A DNA stretch of 64,000 bases from Hymenobacter glacialis (GTDB lineage: Bacteria > Bacteroidota > Bacteroidia > Cytophagales > Hymenobacteraceae), in the NCBI RefSeq assembly GCF_001816165.1, contig NZ_MDZC01000046.1, positions 1 through 64,000 on the forward strand, written 5' to 3'. The notes beneath the pieces are model-generated. The model was not told the DNA's origin. It did not search any database and was given only the letters and a program-made list of their open reading frames with translations. Below are positions 7,796 through 16,597 of this stretch, piece after piece; the stretch's first letter is position 1, and each line of letters starts with the position of its first letter. The position numbers were made by a program, and so were the translations under genes.

Positions 7796-8809
7796 CTAGG
7801 GCAGTTCCGCCAGGAACTCCATGGTATCTACCCGGTCGGCGTACTCCTGCACCCCGGGCGATTGGGCCTGGCCGAACGGCAGGCTGCCGGCAAACCGGCT
7901 TCCGGCCGATACCACGCACTGCGTCCGGGCCGCAATGTCGGTGAGCTGGTCGACCAGGTCGATTTCACTTGTGTACTCGGCGTAGTGCACAACCGAGATG
8001 GGCGACACCAGGGCCGGGCTCTCCCGCAAAAGCAGGAAGCCGCTGTCGAAGTGAGGCACGCGGTTTACTAGTAATATGCTCTTGTTGTAGTCGTAGTTAT
8101 TGTTGTATTTGTGGTGGTGGAGCACCCCTTCGTGGGGTTGCAGCGCATCCAGCAGGGGCACAAAGCTGTAGCCGGTGGGCACGAAGAGCTTGCTCACGTT
8201 GCGGCACCCCAGGCCGTAGTACTGGAAGATATCGGCCCCGAGGCGGGCCAGCTCTTCGTCGGTTTCCTGGCCCGTGAGCACGGCCACGCTGGTGCGGTTG
8301 CGCCGAATGAGATGAGGCTTTTTGCCGAAGTAAAATTCAAAGTAGCGGGCCGTGTTGTCCGAGCCGGTGGCAATAAAAGCGTCGGCCGCATTCAACCGCG
8401 GCAGGATTTGGATGAAGCCGGCGAAGCGGGGCTCCAGGCGCGTGAGTTCTTCGATGAGCCAGGTCATGAGCACGGTGTCGTCGGCGCTGAGCTTGGCCAG
8501 GAGCACATGGCCGCTGAGCAGCACGCACAGCAGGTCGTGAAAGCCCACCATGGGGATGTTGCCGGCCATCACCACGCCAATCTGGTGCACCGTTGTGGGC
8601 TCGGGGGGGTAGCGCGCCGCCCACTGGCGCAGGGGCTGCTCCGCGAGCATGTGGACCAGGCCCCCCACGGCAGCCGTCACGCTGGGCTCGTCAAACCAGG
8701 CATTTTGGTTGCGGGCCCGAGCCGCCAGCGTCGTGATTTCTTCGGGCAATAGGCTGCTGAGGCGGTGGCCCAGGGCCACAAAAGCAGCTAAACGTTCGGA
8801 ATGATTCAT
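7796..8809 (-). CDS. LuxC-type acyl-CoA reductase
   Basis: A 337-residue member of the LuxC/acyl-CoA reductase family, aldehyde-dehydrogenase-fold enzymes that reduce activated fatty acyl groups to aldehydes with NAD(P)H. The start at 8809 (MNHSERLAAF) fits family N-termini. Visible: the nucleotide-binding region GVVMAGNIPMVGFHD (78-92), the ATGSDNTARYF loop (147-157), and the catalytic Cys202 in YYGLGCRNVSK. It is divergent from a ferredoxin gene 197 bases away, an arrangement I believe recurs in Bacteroidota. The natural acyl substrate is unknown; there are no lux partner genes nearby. Confidence 0.87.
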   Translation of the reverse strand: MNHSERLAAFVALGHRLSSLLPEEITTLAARARNQNAWFDEPSVTAAVGGLVHMLAEQPLRQWAARYPPEPTTVHQIGVVMAGNIPMVGFHDLLCVLLSGHVLLAKLSADDTVLMTWLIEELTRLEPRFAGFIQILPRLNAADAFIATGSDNTARYFEFYFGKKPHLIRRNRTSVAVLTGQETDEELARLGADIFQYYGLGCRNVSKLFVPTGYSFVPLLDALQPHEGVLHHHKYNNNYDYNKSILLVNRVPHFDSGFLLLRESPALVSPISVVHYAEYTSEIDLVDQLTDIAARTQCVVSAGSRFAGSLPFGQAQSPGVQEYADRVDTMEFLAELP

Positions 8810-8907
8810 AAGGAATAAAAGCAGGCCAAGAGACCGTAGTCTGGGAAAAAAGCAGGCACTTGCCCGGCAAAATTGGGCAAAACCATGCAAACCCCACCGC
8901 TGTTGGC

Positions 8908-8915
8908 TAATTTTG
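8908..8915 (+). promoter_or_regulatory. Probable ferredoxin promoter -7 element (TAATTTTG)
   Basis: TAATTTTG matches TAnnTTTG and lies 91 bases before the ferredoxin ATG, in the divergent spacer. The -33 region is weak (TG at 8885-8886, 21-base spacing). Confidence 0.5.
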
Positions 8916-9006
8916 TACCACCAAAGAACGGCGCTGGCCGGGCGTTTTACGTAAAGCCAGCTAGTTCTCCTTTGGTTTACCCTCACTCCCTGACCCCCGA
9001 CGCCCC

Positions 9007-9357
9007 ATGGCCATCATGATAACCGACGAGTGCATCAACTGTGGTGCCTGCGAGCCGGAATGCCCCAACAACGCTATTTACGAAGGCGGTGCCCAGTGGC
9101 GCTGGGCCGATGGCACCACCCTGAAAGAGGTGGCTACTCCCGACGGCAGCACCGTGAACGGCACCACCCCGCAGACGCCGGTATCGGACGAGTACTACTA
9201 CATCGTGTCTGACAAGTGCACCGAGTGCGTGGGCTTCCACGAGGAGCCTCAGTGCGCTGCCGTGTGCCCCGTCGACTGCTGCGTGGACGACCCCGACTAT
9301 CGCGAAACCCGTGAGCGACTGCTCGAAAAGAAAGACTGGCTGCACATCGCCGCTTAA
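9007..9357 (+). CDS. 4Fe-4S dicluster ferredoxin
   Basis: A 116-residue electron-transfer protein of the bacterial YfhL/Azotobacter FdI-like type. The first cluster motif [17 protein letters not shown] is at residues 11-27. The second half is [22 protein letters not shown] (about 74-95), where the usual CxxCxxC is stretched by an insert, as in the Alvin family of 2[4Fe-4S] ferredoxins. A 45-residue insert between the motifs and a helical C-terminus are also family features. It has its own promoter and a strong terminator, so it is a single-gene unit, divergent from the acyl-CoA reductase. Confidence 0.93.
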   Translation: MAIMITDECINCGACEPECPNNAIYEGGAQWRWADGTTLKEVATPDGSTVNGTTPQTPVSDEYYYIVSDKCTECVGFHEEPQCAAVCPVDCCVDDPDYRETRERLLEKKDWLHIAA

Positions 9358-9367
9358 GAAATCAAAA

Positions 9368-9411
9368 CCCGAAAAAAGCCCCGTAGCAATTGCTACGGGG
9401 CTTTTTTCGGG
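9368..9411. terminator. Bidirectional intrinsic terminator
   Basis: A perfect 44-base palindrome: a GC stem around GCCCCGTAGC/GCTACGGGGC flanked by A6 on one side and T6 on the other, then CCCG/CGGG. It can stop the ferredoxin transcript (+) and the convergent amidotransferase transcript (-). Confidence 0.93.
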
Positions 9412-9509
9412 TTTAAACAGTTGGTAAAAGGGTTCTGCAAGAGCTATTGGTGGTAGCCTAATGGAGTGCCCATATCATGATTAGCAGGAAATAACCGAAG
9501 GTTCAGGAC

Positions 9510-10718
9510 TCAAGTACCGCAATTAAAATATTTGTCGTAAGCTGATTCTGGAATCAGGTTCAGGCGGCTCATCACCTTAATGGGCCACCGGCACAGCCGG
9601 AGCAGCCGGTAGCTGTTGGGGTAGTCGTGAAAAGTTTTGGGGGGCGTGGCCACAATGGCCTCAAACTCTGCGCGAGTCAGGCCGAGGCGCTTGATGCATA
9701 GTGCAATGACCGCCTCGTCTTCAATGGAATTGATGCGCAAAACCCGGTCCAGGGCCACTTCCCGGCTCATTTGCCCCGAGCGCACCAGCGCCGAATAGTT
9801 GAAAAGGCGTCGGTCGATGCCAAACTTGACGCGGTTGAGGTAATAAATCACACTCTGGTATAGGTCATCGAAATAGTGAGCACCGGGATTTTTCCAGTCC
9901 AGTTCGCGGACCAGCAACTCGTCCACTTCGCTCCGCACGTAGTTTAGGTGGTACAAGAGGGTGACGGTTTTGATGCCCCGAATAAAAGCGTAGTACACCA
10001 TCTCCTTAATGCCCAAGTTGAATCCGGGGTCGTTGGGTTGCCACGGGCGCAGCGGCACAGTGCCAAACTGCTTATGTACGGCGCGCAAGTACTTGCCATC
10101 CAGGAAATTCCAGCTGAGCGGCGCGATGCCTTCGGTGCGGAAAGATTGCCCGATAACTAGATGCTGCACGCCTTCCTTGGCCGCTACGCCATAGAGTGCG
10201 GTGGCAATACCGAGGTCGGTACCTTCTTCCATGTCAGGCACCGAGGCCTTTAGGAAAGCAATTTTCAGGTCCTTCGACTCGCGCCAGTCCGAGGTGATGG
10301 TGCGCAGCTCTACGTCCAGGCGCTGGCACATACGCAGCATGTTTTCACCGGCAATGGGGTTGCCAAAGCCGTCGTTGAAGTGCACGGCCAGCGGGCGCAG
10401 TTGCAGTTGGGTCACGCAATACCACAGGGTATAGGTGCTGTCGCGGCCACCGCTCACGCCCAGCACGCAGTCGTAGCGCCGGCCCCGGCCGGCTTTGCGC
10501 ATATCGGCGGCCAGGCGCTGCACGGTAAGCCGGCCGGCTTCTCCCAGCGGGAAAGACGCATCGAGCCGGTCGTGCAGGTCACAGAAATTGCAGGTGCCCG
10601 TGGCATTGAAAGTGATGCCAGGAGCCGTGGTGTCCATAATGCACCGGGTGCAACGCTGGTATGTCGGGGGAGTGTGAGTTACAGCGGGCCGTTCTGCCGT
10701 GAGGATATATGTCTGCAA
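9510..10718 (-). CDS. N-acetyl sugar amidotransferase (WbpG/PseA-like, PP-loop)
   Basis: A 402-residue protein of the N-acetyl sugar amidotransferase family (WbpG, PseA, LegG-type), which turns an acetamido group of a nucleotide sugar or surface sugar into an acetamidino group. Residues 23-46 carry paired CxxC motifs (CTRC, then CNFC), probably binding zinc. The ATP-pyrophosphatase PP-loop VSGGRDSTYTLW is at about residues 88-99. The start is a TTG at 10718, the only usable one before the first Cys pair. Homologues get ammonia from a HisH-like glutaminase, but none lies here. Instead a nitrilase-superfamily gene ends 66 bases upstream. Pathway assignment is inference. Confidence 0.85.
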   Translation of the reverse strand: MQTYILTAERPAVTHTPPTYQRCTRCIMDTTAPGITFNATGTCNFCDLHDRLDASFPLGEAGRLTVQRLAADMRKAGRGRRYDCVLGVSGGRDSTYTLWYCVTQLQLRPLAVHFNDGFGNPIAGENMLRMCQRLDVELRTITSDWRESKDLKIAFLKASVPDMEEGTDLGIATALYGVAAKEGVQHLVIGQSFRTEGIAPLSWNFLDGKYLRAVHKQFGTVPLRPWQPNDPGFNLGIKEMVYYAFIRGIKTVTLLYHLNYVRSEVDELLVRELDWKNPGAHYFDDLYQSVIYYLNRVKFGIDRRLFNYSALVRSGQMSREVALDRVLRINSIEDEAVIALCIKRLGLTRAEFEAIVATPPKTFHDYPNSYRLLRLCRWPIKVMSRLNLIPESAYDKYFNCGT

Positions 10719-10784
10719 TTGATAATGCTAAATCGGCTGCTGAGTAAAAGGCGGTAGCAGAATGGAAGAGTGAGGTGTTGACAA

Positions 10785-11705
10785 TTAAAGCGAAGGCATT
10801 TTGTCGAAGTGGTACCCTTTGGCCTGGAGCATTTCGCCAATGGCTGTGCCGCGTTCGGGGCGGTGGGGCCGGGCCAGGTCGGCTACTATAAGTTGTCCTG
10901 CAAACTCATTAAAAGCCCCCTGGGCCTGCACGCCATTGGCATCCACGGCCAGTGAGCAGCCGATGCTCTTTTTACCCTCGTAAGGGCCGCCCACAATGTA
11001 GCCTACGGAAGTGGTTCCCACCACTACCACATTGTAGAGGTTTGCCAAAATGGAAAACGGCTTAATCCACTTTTCCTCGTAGGGGTCGTGTTCTTCGGTA
11101 ACGGAGTAATCCACCGTCCAAGACGACGGCGCCAGAATAAACTCCGCACCCATTCGGGCCAGGGTATGGCCAATGGAGAGCCCATCGAGGTAATTATCGG
11201 CGCAAATATTTACGCCGATTTTACCCAGGGGTGTATCCACTACGTTCAACGTCTGGCCCACGGCATAGTAGGGGAGCTCCACTGCCAGCAGGTTTATCTT
11301 GTGGTATTTCACAATGATGTGGCCCTGCGGGTCGATGAGGATGGCAGCGTTGTAGTTGCGGCCATCGGTACCGCGCTCAGTGAGACCCGCGCATACGTAC
11401 ACGCGGTGCTGGAGCGCTGCCTGGCATAGTTGGTCACTGAAAACGCCCGGAATTGGTTGGGCTTCCGTCAGGGCGCTGGGGTGCGTCCAGGCAAAGTCGA
11501 GGGTTTCGGGCAGAAGCACAAGGTCGCACTGTTGGGCAGCAGCTTGCGCTATTTGCTCCACGGCCCGGGCTAGGTTCCGCATCGGCTCGCCACCTTCTAC
11601 CAGCAACTGGCCCAGCCCAATGCGCATGGTGCCCAGCTGAACCGGCGCATCGGCAGCAATTGGAGCTGCTGGAGCAGATTTGAAAAAAGAAAAAAGCGAA
11701 GCCAT
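10785..11705 (-). CDS. Carbon-nitrogen hydrolase (nitrilase superfamily)
   Basis: A 306-residue amidohydrolase of the nitrilase superfamily, which cleaves C-N bonds of amides through a Glu-Lys-Cys triad. All three residues are present: Glu67 in LLPETLD, Lys136 in KYHKINLL, Cys168 in GVNICADNYLDG. There is no signal peptide; a short Ala/Pro-rich N-terminal lead (about 25 residues) precedes the domain. It lies directly upstream of the PP-loop sugar amidotransferase on the same strand. By analogy with glutamine-dependent NAD synthetase, where a nitrilase-type glutaminase feeds ammonia to a PP-loop enzyme, it may supply that ammonia. This is a hypothesis; other amide substrates are possible. Confidence 0.87.
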   Translation of the reverse strand: MASLFSFFKSAPAAPIAADAPVQLGTMRIGLGQLLVEGGEPMRNLARAVEQIAQAAAQQCDLVLLPETLDFAWTHPSALTEAQPIPGVFSDQLCQAALQHRVYVCAGLTERGTDGRNYNAAILIDPQGHIIVKYHKINLLAVELPYYAVGQTLNVVDTPLGKIGVNICADNYLDGLSIGHTLARMGAEFILAPSSWTVDYSVTEEHDPYEEKWIKPFSILANLYNVVVVGTTSVGYIVGGPYEGKKSIGCSLAVDANGVQAQGAFNEFAGQLIVADLARPHRPERGTAIGEMLQAKGYHFDKMPSL

Positions 11706-12082
11706 CCGGGATTAGAGCGAAATAAGCGGTTTTGGATTCAAATTACAGTATTTGAATTAAACCTAAGGCACTAATTTTTGTCGCGTGGTCTCGGTAAAAG
11801 TATCAGTCTGCCATTCAGTTGATGTAGAATGCTGGCTGAATGATTCTGCATGGCGGATTGAATCTGATTCATGACTGATTTCTCCCTACTACCTCGGGTG
11901 AGTAAATTTTCTGTGCCGGGCCTGTATTGCCAGGCTGCCTGGGCCTCTGACGGCCCTGAACTATACCGTTTGAAGCTGCCAATGCTTAATGCCTTACTTA
12001 CCGCCGCATAAGTTCTCGCGCAGACGTCGGAGGCCACTTTTCTAATGCCTATTTTTGGGGCTTCTGATTCTAGCATCATTTT
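11706..12082. other. Divergent 377-base spacer with two palindromes
   Basis: No gene is seen in this spacer between the divergent amidase and valS. It holds an inverted repeat ATTCAAAT/ATTTGAAT (11736-11757) 31 bases before the amidase start, a perfect 13-base palindrome TGAATCTGATTCA (11859-11871), and CATTCAG/CTGAATG (11812-11842). These could be operators. No T-box stem or tRNA-like fold was recognised ahead of valS. Confidence 0.5.
12050..12057 (+). promoter_or_regulatory. Probable valS -7 element (TATTTTTG)
   Basis: TATTTTTG fits TAnnTTTG and lies 25 bases before the valS ATG. No clear -33 TTG was found at the usual distance. Confidence 0.45.
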
Positions 12083-14713
12083 ATGTCCCTCGCCACCACG
12101 TACTCGCCCACCGACGTTGAAGCCAAATGGTACCAGCGCTGGCAGGAGCAGGGCTTTTTCAAGGCCACCGCCAATCCCAAAAAAGTCCCTTATACCGTCG
12201 TCATTCCCCCGCCCAACGTGACCGGCGTGCTGCACATGGGGCACATGCTGAATAATACCATCCAGGACGTGCTGGTGCGCCGGGCCCGCATGCAGGGCAA
12301 GGAAGCCTGCTGGGTGCCCGGCACCGACCACGCCAGCATTGCCACCGAAGCCAAGGTAGTGGCCCAGCTCAAGGAGCAGGGCATCGCCAAGAGTGACCTC
12401 ACCCGCGAGCAGTTCCTGTCCCACGCCTTCGATTGGAAGGAAAAATACGGCGGCATTATCCTGGAGCAGCTCAAAAAGCTGGGCGCCTCCTGCGACTGGG
12501 ACCGCACCCGCTTCACCATGGAGCCCGACCTGACCGACGCCGTCCTGCGCGTGTTTGTAGACCTCTACAACAAAGGCCTGATTTACCGCGGCGTGCGCAT
12601 GGTGAACTGGGACCCCGAAGGCCGCACCGCCATCTCCGATGAAGAGGTGATTGCCAAGGACGTGCAGGCGAAGATGTATTACCTCAATTATGCAGTGGTA
12701 GGGCAGGAGGGCCAGTTCCTGACCGTGGCCACCTCCCGGCCCGAAACCATCATGGCCGACGTGGCCGTGGCCGTGAACCCCAACGACCCGCGCTATGCGC
12801 ACCTGGCCGGCGCTACCGTGCGCATCCCGCTGCTGGGCCGCGAAATCCCGGTGATTTTTGATGAATATGTATCGATGGATTTCGGTACGGGTGCCCTGAA
12901 GGTGACGCCCGCGCACGACCTGAACGATTACGAGCTGGGCGTGAAGCACAACCTGCCCGTTATCGACATTCTGGCCGACAACGGCACGCTCAACGAAAAG
13001 GCTGTGCTCTACGTGGGCCAGGACCGGTTTGCCGCCCGCAAGCAAATTGCCAAGGATTTGCAGGAGGCCGGGCTGCTCGAAAAAATCGAGGAGTACGCCA
13101 GCATCGTGCAGACATCGGAACGCACCAAGGCCGTGATTGAGCCCAAGCTCAGCCTGCAGTGGTTCATGAAGATGGAGCACCTGGCCAAGCCCGCGCTGGA
13201 CGTGGTGGAAAACGACACCGTGCGCCTTCATCCGCCCAAGTTCAAAAACATGTACCGGGCCTGGATGGAGAACGTGCGCGACTGGTGCATCTCGCGCCAG
13301 CTCTGGTGGGGCCAGCAGATTCCGGCCTATTACCTGCCCGATGGCACCTTCGTAGTAGCCCTCACCGCTGAGGCTGCCCTAGCCCAGGCCCGCACCCAGA
13401 GCGGCGACGCCGCCCTGCAGCTCAGCGACCTGCGCCAGGACGAGGACGTGCTCGACACCTGGTTTTCGTCGTGGCTGTGGCCCATTTCGGTGTTCGATGG
13501 CTTCAAGGACCCCGACAACGCCGACATTAACTATTTCTACCCCACCAACGACCTGGTGACGGGGCCGGACATCCTGTTCTTTTGGGTGGCCCGCATGATT
13601 ATGGCCGGCATCGAATTCCGTCAGGAAGTGCCGTTCAAAAACGTGTACCTCACCGGCATCGTGCGCGACGCGCAGGGCCGCAAAATGAGCAAGCAGCTCG
13701 GCAATTCGCCCGACCCGCTGGACCTCATCGCCCAGTACGGCGCCGACGGCGTGCGCACCGGCATGCTGTTTTCGGCCCCGGCCGGCAACGACCTGCTATT
13801 CGACATAAAGCTGGTGGAACAGGGCCGTAACTTCTCCAACAAGCTCTGGAACGCCTTCCGGCTCGTGAAAGGGTGGGAAGCAGATGCCAAGCTGCCGTTT
13901 GTGAATGAAAAGGCCGTGCTTTGGTTCGAAGCCCGGCTACAAGCCGCCATCATCGAGCTCGAAGACCACTTCGAGAAATTCCGCATGAGCGACGCCCTGA
14001 TGACGGTGTACAAGCTGGTCTGGGACGATTTCTGCGCCCTGTACCTGGAAATGGTGAAGCCCACCTACCAGCACCCCATCGACGCCGAAACCCTGCGCCA
14101 CACCACGGCCTACCTCGAAACCCTACTCAAGCTGCTGCACCCGTTCATGCCCTTCATCACCGAAGAGCTGTGGCACGAGCTGGCCGAACGCGGCCCCCGC
14201 GAGTACGTGTGCGTGGCCCCGTGGCCCAAGGCCAGCGCGCCCGCCGCGCCCGCCCGCATCCTGGCCGATATGGAAAAATCGCTGGCCATCGTGGCCGGTA
14301 TCCGCTCCGTGCGCAACCAGAAAAACATTGGCCCCAACAAGCCGCTGGCGCTGGTTGCCAAGACCGACGATGCGGCCCTGCTCGCCGAGTTCGACGCCAT
14401 TATTCGTAAGCTGGGCAATATTTCTGAAATGAGCTTTGCCGATGCCGGCCCCGCCGCCTCAGTAAGCTTTGTACTGGGCGGGAGCGAGTTCTTCATTCCC
14501 CTCGAAGGCCATATCGACATGGCCGCCGAGCGCACTCGACTCGAAAAGGAGCTGGAGTACGCCCAGGGCTTCCGCGAATCGGTGCAGCGCAAGCTGGGCA
14601 ACGAGAAATTCGCCCAGAATGCCAAGCCCGAAGTATTGGAAAAGGAGCGCCAGAAGCTAGCTGATGCTGAAGTGAAAATAGTGGCCCTGGAACAAGCCCT
14701 GTCGGCACTATAA
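12083..14713 (+). CDS. valS: Valine-tRNA ligase
   Basis: An 876-residue class I aminoacyl-tRNA synthetase that charges tRNA-Val and edits threonine. The ATP-binding HIGH signature appears as HMGH at residues 51-54 in PPNVTGVLHMGHML. The CP1 editing domain is at about 200-350 (TSRPETIMADVAVAV). KMSK is at residues 534-537 in GRKMSKQLGNSPDPLDL. The anticodon-binding domain is followed by the C-terminal coiled coil (about 810-876, LEKELEYAQGFRESVQRKLGN) that is typical of bacterial ValRS. The length is normal. It is a single-gene unit with its own promoter candidate and a strong terminator. Confidence 0.98.
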   Translation: MSLATTYSPTDVEAKWYQRWQEQGFFKATANPKKVPYTVVIPPPNVTGVLHMGHMLNNTIQDVLVRRARMQGKEACWVPGTDHASIATEAKVVAQLKEQGIAKSDLTREQFLSHAFDWKEKYGGIILEQLKKLGASCDWDRTRFTMEPDLTDAVLRVFVDLYNKGLIYRGVRMVNWDPEGRTAISDEEVIAKDVQAKMYYLNYAVVGQEGQFLTVATSRPETIMADVAVAVNPNDPRYAHLAGATVRIPLLGREIPVIFDEYVSMDFGTGALKVTPAHDLNDYELGVKHNLPVIDILADNGTLNEKAVLYVGQDRFAARKQIAKDLQEAGLLEKIEEYASIVQTSERTKAVIEPKLSLQWFMKMEHLAKPALDVVENDTVRLHPPKFKNMYRAWMENVRDWCISRQLWWGQQIPAYYLPDGTFVVALTAEAALAQARTQSGDAALQLSDLRQDEDVLDTWFSSWLWPISVFDGFKDPDNADINYFYPTNDLVTGPDILFFWVARMIMAGIEFRQEVPFKNVYLTGIVRDAQGRKMSKQLGNSPDPLDLIAQYGADGVRTGMLFSAPAGNDLLFDIKLVEQGRNFSNKLWNAFRLVKGWEADAKLPFVNEKAVLWFEARLQAAIIELEDHFEKFRMSDALMTVYKLVWDDFCALYLEMVKPTYQHPIDAETLRHTTAYLETLLKLLHPFMPFITEELWHELAERGPREYVCVAPWPKASAPAAPARILADMEKSLAIVAGIRSVRNQKNIGPNKPLALVAKTDDAALLAEFDAIIRKLGNISEMSFADAGPAASVSFVLGGSEFFIPLEGHIDMAAERTRLEKELEYAQGFRESVQRKLGNEKFAQNAKPEVLEKERQKLADAEVKIVALEQALSAL

Positions 14714-14732
14714 GAAGTCATTTGAATGCAAA

Positions 14733-14767
14733 AAAAAGCCACTTCCTGTAACGGGAAGTGGCTTTTT
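14733..14767. terminator. Intrinsic terminator after valS
   Basis: A 14-bp stem (AAAAAGCCACTTCC with its complement) closes a 7-base loop, with A-rich 5' and T-rich 3' sides. It starts 20 bases after the valS stop and can also serve the convergent small gene. Confidence 0.9.
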
Positions 14768-14797
14768 GATTTTTAAGCGAGGTCATAAACGACGACC

Positions 14798-14995
14798 TTA
14801 TTTCGCTACCTCACTGCTTGCTTTCTTCTGTAGCATAGCCAACTGGTTTTGCAGCTGAAAGGTGACCTTCTCACAGTCTGAAAAGCGCTGCTCAGACGTC
14901 TGCAGTGCCTTCTGAGTAACCGAAAGTTGCTGATACAAATAGCCAATTAACCCAAGTGCGAGCACCAGCGCGCCAATAACAAAAACGTTTTTCAT
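14798..14995 (-). CDS. Small membrane-anchored coiled-coil protein, unknown
   Basis: A 65-residue protein. The start at 14995 (MKNVFVIGALVLALGLIGYLYQQL) begins with one membrane helix (residues 3-20). It is followed by a Gln-rich helix with heptad spacing (VTQKALQTSEQRFSDCEKVTFQLQNQ), probably a short coiled coil in the periplasm. One Cys lies in the helix. No family was recognised. It sits between the valS terminator and a palindromic repeat. A small but plausible gene: it has an ATG start, an AGGA-like sequence upstream and normal codon use. Confidence 0.65.
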   Translation of the reverse strand: MKNVFVIGALVLALGLIGYLYQQLSVTQKALQTSEQRFSDCEKVTFQLQNQLAMLQKKASSEVAK

Positions 14996-15018
14996 TGTCC
15001 TTTCAAAATGATAAAAGA

Positions 15019-15110
15019 ACGTCATGCTGAGTTTGCCGAAGCGTCTCTACTGCAATACTAAAATCGATTAGTAGCGTACCAGAGATGCTTCGGCAAGCTC
15101 AGCATGACGT
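15019..15110. repeat. Palindromic repeat, GTCATGCTGAGC family (copy 1)
   Basis: Arms of 30 bases (15019-15048 and 15081-15110) are inverted copies with two mismatches around a 32-base AT-richer centre. The arm starts ACGTCATGCTGAG and is nearly identical to the copy at 63540-63634. It lies between convergent or tandem gene ends, outside coding sequence. Confidence 0.85.
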
Positions 15111-15133
15111 GCTGATAATTGGCTTGGCCAGAA

Positions 15134-16498
15134 TTAAATTGCCGTGTTCGGGTCGAATTGTTCGAGGTAATCGGCCACTTTACGCACGAACATGCCGCCC
15201 AGCGAGCCATCCACCACGCGGTGGTCGTAGCTGTGGCTCAGGAACATGAACTGCCGCACGCCAATCAGGTCGCCCTGCGGCGTCTCAATCACGGCGGGCT
15301 TTTTCTTGATGGCACCCACGGCCATGATGGCTACCTGCGGCTGCATGATGATGGGCGTGCCCATCACGTTGCCGAAGGAGCCCACGTTGCTCAGCGTGTA
15401 GGTGCCGCCTTCGAGGTCGGCGGGCGTGAGCTTGTTGGCCCGGGCCCGGTTGGCCAGGTCGTTCATCTTCTTGCTCAACCCGTTGAGGTTGAGTTGGTCG
15501 GCGTTGTGAATGACCGGCACAATCAAGTTGCCACTGGGCAGGGCCACGGCCACGCCAATGTTGATGTCGCGCTTCTTGATGATGTAGTCGCCATCAATCG
15601 ACACGTTTATCAGCGGGTAATCCTGAATGGCGCGGGCCACGGCCTGAATGAAGAGGGGCGTGAAGGTGAGGTTCTCGCCCTCGCGCTTCTTGTAGGCGTC
15701 CTTGTGCTTGTTGCGCCAGTTCACCAGATTGGTCACGTCGGCTTCCACAAAGCTGGTGACGTGGGGCGAAATGCGCTTGGAGTCCACCATGCGCTGCGCA
15801 ATCATCTTGCGCATGCGGTCCATCTCAATCAGCTCCTGGCCGCCGCTTACGCTGGGCACAGGTTTCACGCTGGCTGCTTGCGGGGCCGCCGCCTGGGGTT
15901 TTGGTGCGGGGGCAGCAGGTGCTGCGGCCGCGGCCGGTGCGGCTGCTGCAGGAGCCGCGCTGGCCGTGAAGGGCTGCTTGCCGCCAGCCACGTAGTCCAG
16001 AATGTCTTTTTTGGTCACGCGGCCCTCCTTGCCAGTGCCGGGCAGGTACTCCAGGTCCGTCATGCTCACGCCTTCTTCGCGGGCAATGCTGAGCACGAGC
16101 GGAGAGAGAAAGCGGCCGGGCTGGTGCTCGGCACCTCCTCCGGTGGCAGCGGCTTCGGAAGGCACAAAGGGCACAGCGTTACCATTGCTCGAAGCGGCAG
16201 GAGCAGCTTGCGGAGCAGCGGGGGCAGCGGCCGGCGCAGGGGCACCAGCAGCCGCCACGTCGGTTTCCATGATGGCGATGGGCGCGCCCACGGCCACTAC
16301 CTGGCCTTCCTGCACCAGAATTTCCGTCAGCACGCCCGCATAGATGGCGGGGACTTCAGTGTCAACCTTATCAGTGGCCACTTCCAGTACTGATTCGTCC
16401 TGCTCAATGGTGTCGCCAATTTGCTTGAGCCACTTCAGGACGGTGCCTTCCATGATGCTTTCGCCCATTTTGGGCATCGTCATTTCCACTCGTGCCAT
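15134..16498 (-). CDS. Dihydrolipoamide acyltransferase (E2 of a 2-oxoacid dehydrogenase complex)
   Basis: A 454-residue E2 core subunit that passes acyl groups from lipoyl-lysine to CoA. Domains in order: a lipoyl domain (1-78) with the lipoylated Lys44 in ATDKVDTE; an Ala/Pro linker; a peripheral subunit-binding domain (about 130-168, LSPLVLSIAREEGV...GRVTKKDILDYV); a second Ala/Pro linker; and the catalytic domain (about 220-454) ending with the HRVVDG active-site motif (SHSYDHRVVDGSLGGMF). It best resembles branched-chain or mixed-specificity E2 of Bacteroidota. The E1 and E3 genes are not adjacent, so the exact complex is open. Confidence 0.93.
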   Translation of the reverse strand: MARVEMTMPKMGESIMEGTVLKWLKQIGDTIEQDESVLEVATDKVDTEVPAIYAGVLTEILVQEGQVVAVGAPIAIMETDVAAAGAPAPAAAPAAPQAAPAASSNGNAVPFVPSEAAATGGGAEHQPGRFLSPLVLSIAREEGVSMTDLEYLPGTGKEGRVTKKDILDYVAGGKQPFTASAAPAAAAPAAAAAPAAPAPKPQAAAPQAASVKPVPSVSGGQELIEMDRMRKMIAQRMVDSKRISPHVTSFVEADVTNLVNWRNKHKDAYKKREGENLTFTPLFIQAVARAIQDYPLINVSIDGDYIIKKRDINIGVAVALPSGNLIVPVIHNADQLNLNGLSKKMNDLANRARANKLTPADLEGGTYTLSNVGSFGNVMGTPIIMQPQVAIMAVGAIKKKPAVIETPQGDLIGVRQFMFLSHSYDHRVVDGSLGGMFVRKVADYLEQFDPNTAI

Positions 16499-16546
16499 AT
16501 AGGAGGGGTATTTTGGGAGTTAAGGTGGGATGGGAATTTGGTGGCA

Positions 16547-16554
16547 CAAAGGTA
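16547..16554 (-). promoter_or_regulatory. Probable E2 promoter -7 element
   Basis: On the minus strand this reads TACCTTTG, a TAnnTTTG match 48 bases before the E2 start. No good -33 box is visible in the GC-rich terminator just upstream. Confidence 0.45.
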
Positions 16555-16566
16555 GCCAGAAAGCTG

Positions 16567-16597
16567 AACGCCCCCGGCGCGAAGCGGCGGGGGCGTT
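16567..16597. terminator. GC-rich terminator
   Basis: AACGCCCCCG (16567-16576) pairs with CGGGGGCGTT (16588-16597). It begins right after the stop of the upstream small secreted-protein gene on the minus strand. Confidence 0.75.

Noticed and set aside
11706..12082. A T-box or other riboswitch before valS
   Set aside because: No T-box sequence or specifier stem was seen, and T-boxes are rare outside Firmicutes-like lineages.
11771..13231. A 486-codon open frame on the minus strand opposite the valS 5' half
   Set aside because: It is the shadow of valS and runs through the spacer without a protein-like start.
15119..16393. A 424-codon open frame on the plus strand opposite the E2 gene, His/Gly/Val-rich
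   Set aside because: It is the mirror of a strongly coding minus-strand gene. Its composition is that of reversed GC-rich codons and no domain is visible.
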